A stretch of DNA of 64,000 nucleotides from Chaunax sp. Z400 (taxonomy: Eukaryota; Chordata; Actinopteri; Lophiiformes; Chaunacidae), in contig CM075203.1 in assembly GCA_037577475.1 (NCBI GenBank), positions 547,001-611,000 on the forward strand. Reading direction: 5' to 3'. This document shows positions 61,001-64,000 of the stretch, piece by piece (positions within the stretch are counted from its first letter, which is position 1; every line of letters starts with the position of its first letter). The notes below the pieces were generated by a model. It was not told where the DNA came from, did no database searches, and worked only from the letters and a program-made list of their open reading frames with translations. A program made the position numbers and the translations under genes.

Positions 61001-63312
61001 TACTGCAGGACAGAGTACTGCAGTGTTCTAGTACTGCAGGACAGAGTACTACAGGACAGAGTACTGCAGGACAGAGTACTACAGGACAGAGTACTGCAGG
61101 ACAGAGTACTACAGGACAGAGTACTACAGGACAGAGTACTTCAGAACTCTATTACTATAGGACAGAGTACTGCAGGACAGAGTACTGCAGTGTTCTAGTA
61201 CTGCAGGACAGAGTACTACAGGACAGAGTACTGCAGGACAGAGTACTGCAGGACAGAGTACTACAGGACAGAGTACTACAGGACAGAGTACTTCAGAACT
61301 CTAGTACTATAGGACAGAGTACTGCAGGACAGAGTACTACAGGACAGAGTACTGTAATACTGCCCTTGGGTTAATCCTAAATAGAATATAACTACTGTAT
61401 GTAACTAGAGTAGAGTACCTCTACCAAGGTATCCAGTTACTCCAGTTACTTTTCCAGGAAGTGATGGAGATGTTTTACTACCTGAACGTTCCTCTGTTGT
61501 TCTTCTTCTTTCTCCACCTGTTTGAATCCAGATCATCTTCATGATGCATTGATTCAGGTCATTTTCACATCTGCATCTAATTAAACATTGTTATCATCAA
61601 TAAGCAGGATTCTTTCATTATGATTGAATTATTATTATTATGACTTTTCCACATCTCATTAAATAAAATTCAGGGCGGGGTCACTTCAGCTCGACCTGTA
61701 AAACATGAAACACCTTCAGACGCTGCTCTTCTCATTTCATCTGCAGGTGGTGTTGGAATCGCTGCCACCCAGCTGTGTCACATGGTGGATGATGTCACTG
61801 TTTTTGGCACCGCTTCAGCCTCCAAACACGAGACCATTGCCAAAGGTGGAGTAACTTACCCCATCGACTACCGGACCAAAGACTACGTGGAGGAAATCCG
61901 CAAAATCAGCCCAAAGGGTGAGACGGTCCAGGAGGGTCACGTGTTGATCCTTACCTGTCCAGGAGGGTCACGTGTTGATCCTCACCTGTCCAGGAGGGTC
62001 ACGTGTTGATCCTTACCTGTCCAGGAGGGTCACGTGTTGATCCTTACCTGTCCAGGAGGGTCACGTGTTGATCCTTACCTGTCCAGGAGGGTCACGTGTT
62101 GATCCTCACCTGTCCAGGAGGGTCACGTGTTGATCCTCACCTGTCCAGGAGGGTCACGTGTTGATCCTCACCTGTCCAGGAGGGTCACGTGTTGATCCTT
62201 ACCTGTCCAGGAGGGTCACGTGTTGATCCTTACCTGTCCAGGAGGGTCACGTGTTGATCCTCACCTGTCCAGGAGGGTCACGTGTTGATCCTCACCTGTC
62301 CAGGAGGGTCACGTGTTGATCCTCACCTGTCCAGGAGGGTCACGTGTTGATCCTTACCTGTCCAGGAGGGTCACGTGTTCTCTCTCTCTCTGTATCTCTG
62401 CAGGAGTCGACATCGTCCTCGATCCACTCGGAGGTTCAGACACACAAAAAGGTTTTAGTTTGTTGAAACCTTTGGGCACGCTGGTCGTGTTTGGTAAGAA
62501 AAAACAAAAATTATTCACCCAAAAATGAAAATTCAGTCATCATCTCCTCATCCTCACGCTGATAGAAAGTCAGGTGATGTTTCTGAGTCCTCAAACATCT
62601 CTGGAGCTTCTCAGGAAAACATTCTGCTAAACACCTGAAGAAGATGGAGACTAGTTTTAAAAATAACTCCATACATACATCATCTTCACCATAGCTTCCA
62701 AGCTAATAGCGTTAGCATGCACCCCGTCTGTCTCCAGGCCCTCTGAGAAGCACATACGTTCCTACGTTTGTAGTAAAAATGATGGAAGATGATTAGTTAG
62801 AAGAGTCTTCTTAAGGATGTGTCAGATAACAGTCACACCTCCACAGATGTCTCCCTGGAGATAAAAGGATGACATGAAGGTGATAAAGGCGTCGCCCATC
62901 ATTGCAGGTGCAGCGAACTGTGTGACGGGCCAGAAGAAGAACCTGCTGGCTTTAGCCAGGACCTGGTACAACCAGCTGTCCCTGACCGCGCTGAGGCTGA
63001 TGCAGGCCAACAAGGCCGTCTGCGGCTTCCACCTGGGGCACCTCGCCGACGAGCAGCTCATCATCCGGACCCTGGTGAAGCTGCTGGAGCTCTACGAGCA
63101 GGGGAAGATCCGGCCCCGCGTCGACTCCTGCTACCGCTTTGAGGAGGTGAATGTCGTCATGGTTACAGTAATGCGAGCAGGAAGTGATCAGGGATAGCAT
63201 TTCAGTCATTAGCATGTTAGCATGTCGTGTGCATGACTGTAAAACGGGCCCAGTTTCTTATAGATAGATAGATAATAGATAGACAGATAGATAATAGATA
63301 GACAGATAGATA

Positions 63313-63344
<32 letters not shown>

Positions 63345-63396
63345 CAGATAGATAATAGATAGATAGATAGATAGACAATAGATAGACAGATAGATA

Positions 63397-63441
<45 letters not shown>

Positions 63442-63782
63442 AATAGATAGATAGATAATAGATAGATAGATAGATAGATAGATAGATTCTCTACTTTAAA
63501 TGTGTCTGGAGGATAAAATCAGAGTTTTTCTTTCTTAGTGTTTCAGTGTCTGACTTTAGCCGAGGTTTAAACGACTCTGTCTTCTCTCAGGTGGCGGACG
63601 CCATGAGGCGAATGCACGACCGCCAAAACATCGGGAAGGTCATCCTTCTCCCTGAAGCTAAGGAGGAGGAGGAGAAGCCGAGGTCTGACCCCGAGCCTGT
63701 GGAAAACGTGGAAGCTGGCGTCAGCGAGAAGAAAGAAGACGCCGCAGAGGAAGTTAAAGAACGACAGAGTGAGAACGAGTGA
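58088..63782 (+). CDS. vat1: VAT1 (synaptic vesicle membrane protein VAT-1), complete, 6 exons
   Basis: Zinc-independent medium-chain dehydrogenase/reductase (quinone-oxidoreductase-like) of synaptic vesicle, cytosolic and outer mitochondrial membranes; human VAT1 is linked to vesicle transport and negative regulation of mitochondrial fusion. Exons: 58088-58453, 60660-60867, 61747-61917, 62404-62493, 62908-63146, 63591-63782; GT-AG, 421 aa (human 393). Residues 1-45 form a Pro/Ala/Glu-rich leader as in mammals. Then LTAYGGYDRVKLQ, ACGLNFAELLGKQGLYE, MGMEGSGTIDAVGEGV, VLSRSGMWQE and the NAD(P)-binding AAGGVGIAATQL (about 190-201), VFGTASASKHE, DIVLDPLGGSDT and ARTWYNQLSLTAL. The C-terminus extends past the usual KVILLPE by about 45 acidic residues. 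The start codon is the first ATG and gives a human-like N-terminus. Confidence 0.96.
60185..60435. repeat. (AACC)n / (AACT)n degenerate microsatellite
   Basis: Mixed AACC, AACT and AACA units with AATCC interruptions in vat1 intron 1. Confidence 0.93.
60438..60632. repeat. (GATG)n microsatellite with GAGGATG interruptions
   Basis: GGATGGATGGAGGATGGATG-type array ending about 27 bases before the vat1 exon 2 acceptor. Confidence 0.93.
60875..61355. repeat. 15-bp minisatellite, about 30 copies, vat1 intron 2
   Basis: Unit AGTACTGCAGGACAG or AGTACTACAGGACAG, with AGTACTGCAGTGTTCT variants. It starts about eight bases after the exon 2 donor (GCAG|GTCAGTAG). Each unit contains AGTACT, and many CTGCAG. 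Confidence 0.96.
61925..62380. repeat. 31-bp minisatellite with 15 canonical E-boxes, vat1 intron 3
   Basis: Unit GTCCAGGAGGGTCACGTGTT followed by GATCCTTACCT (or GATCCTCACCT). CACGTG recurs every 31 bases from 61938 to 62372 (15 sites). The array starts about ten bases after the exon 3 donor and ends at the exon 4 pyrimidine tract, so it is nearly the whole 486-base intron. Confidence 0.97.
62505..62700 (+). repeat. Dispersed repeat family A, best-preserved copy, vat1 intron 4
   Basis: TATTCACCCAAAAATGAAAA, CATCATCTCCTCATCCTCAC, GCTGATAGAAAGTCAGGTGA, CAAACATCTCTGGAGCTTCT and ACACCTGAAGAAGATGGAGA occur in order. Other copies in the window carry subsets of these blocks. Confidence 0.7.
63258..63487. 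repeat. (GATA)n microsatellite with GACA and AATA interruptions
   Basis: About 55 GATA units in vat1 intron 5, with a recurrent ATAGATAATAGATAGACAGA higher-order unit. Confidence 0.96.
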
Positions 63783-64000
63783 TGCCTTCAGGCTCATCCT
63801 CAAAAAACGGAGAGAAAGATGCCAACAGTTCTATGCCAGTATTTTCATGTTTATTCAGATCTTGTTGTGTAAATATCTGTTTGTAAAAATGAAAACTAAT
63901 GTATTCTGATTACAGAGTGAAGGGTGTGGCTTCCACATGTTATGGTTACCATGACAACAGCTCTGAGAACTTGGGACCAACAATGAAAATATTCTAAACA
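63783..64000 (+). other. vat1: vat1 3' UTR, reaching the window edge
   Basis: AT-rich sequence after the stop codon. No canonical AATAAA is seen before the end of the window, so the transcript end is probably outside or uses a variant signal. Confidence 0.5.

Overview
The window is vertebrate nuclear DNA, almost certainly from a ray-finned (teleost, probably percomorph-type) fish. Six multi-exon genes with GT-AG introns can be read exon by exon against well-known vertebrate proteins. The introns are short and full of microsatellites and minisatellites. Interspersed fish-style repeats (non-LTR retrotransposon tails, short palindromic elements, tRNA-derived SINE-like units) fill the gaps. No bacterial or phage features, operons, CRISPR arrays or functional tRNA/rRNA genes were seen. 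Because a brca1 gene is present, this is probably not zebrafish, which to my knowledge lacks a brca1 orthologue.

Layout, left to right. (1) cpn1, minus strand, 1307-5203: the first three coding exons of the carboxypeptidase N catalytic chain; the rest lies beyond the left edge. (2) itgb3, plus strand, 8460-23668: complete integrin beta-3 in 15 coding exons (793 codons reconstructed). (3) becn1, minus strand, 24899-29116: complete Beclin-1, 11 coding exons, 446 aa, tail-to-tail with itgb3. (4) brca1, plus strand, 31678-46667: complete BRCA1 with RING, large central exon, coiled coil and tandem BRCT; 20 coding exons, 1326 aa. (5) rnd2, minus strand, 49924-55950: complete GTPase-deficient Rho-family protein, 5 exons, 230 aa. 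(6) vat1, plus strand, 58088-63782: complete VAT1 oxidoreductase-like protein, 6 exons, 421 aa. The brca1 > < rnd2 / rnd2 < > vat1 order and orientation is that of human 17q21. becn1 and itgb3 are also on human chromosome 17 but not adjacent there, and CPN1 is on human chromosome 10.

The genes do not form one pathway: plasma carboxypeptidase, platelet/endothelial adhesion receptor, autophagy PI3K scaffold, DNA-repair E3 ligase, cytoskeletal Rho protein, and vesicle/mitochondrial membrane protein. The shared theme is structural. Tandem repeats repeatedly sit directly against splice sites: (CA)n at three donors in itgb3 and becn1, a 31-bp E-box minisatellite filling vat1 intron 3, a 15-bp one after the vat1 exon 2 donor, and a 17-bp one ending at the itgb3 exon 13 acceptor. 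The least explained sequence is a small set of open, splice-flanked segments on the minus strand inside itgb3 introns 10 and 13, which match no protein I recognise. I found no evidence of a new multi-gene system.
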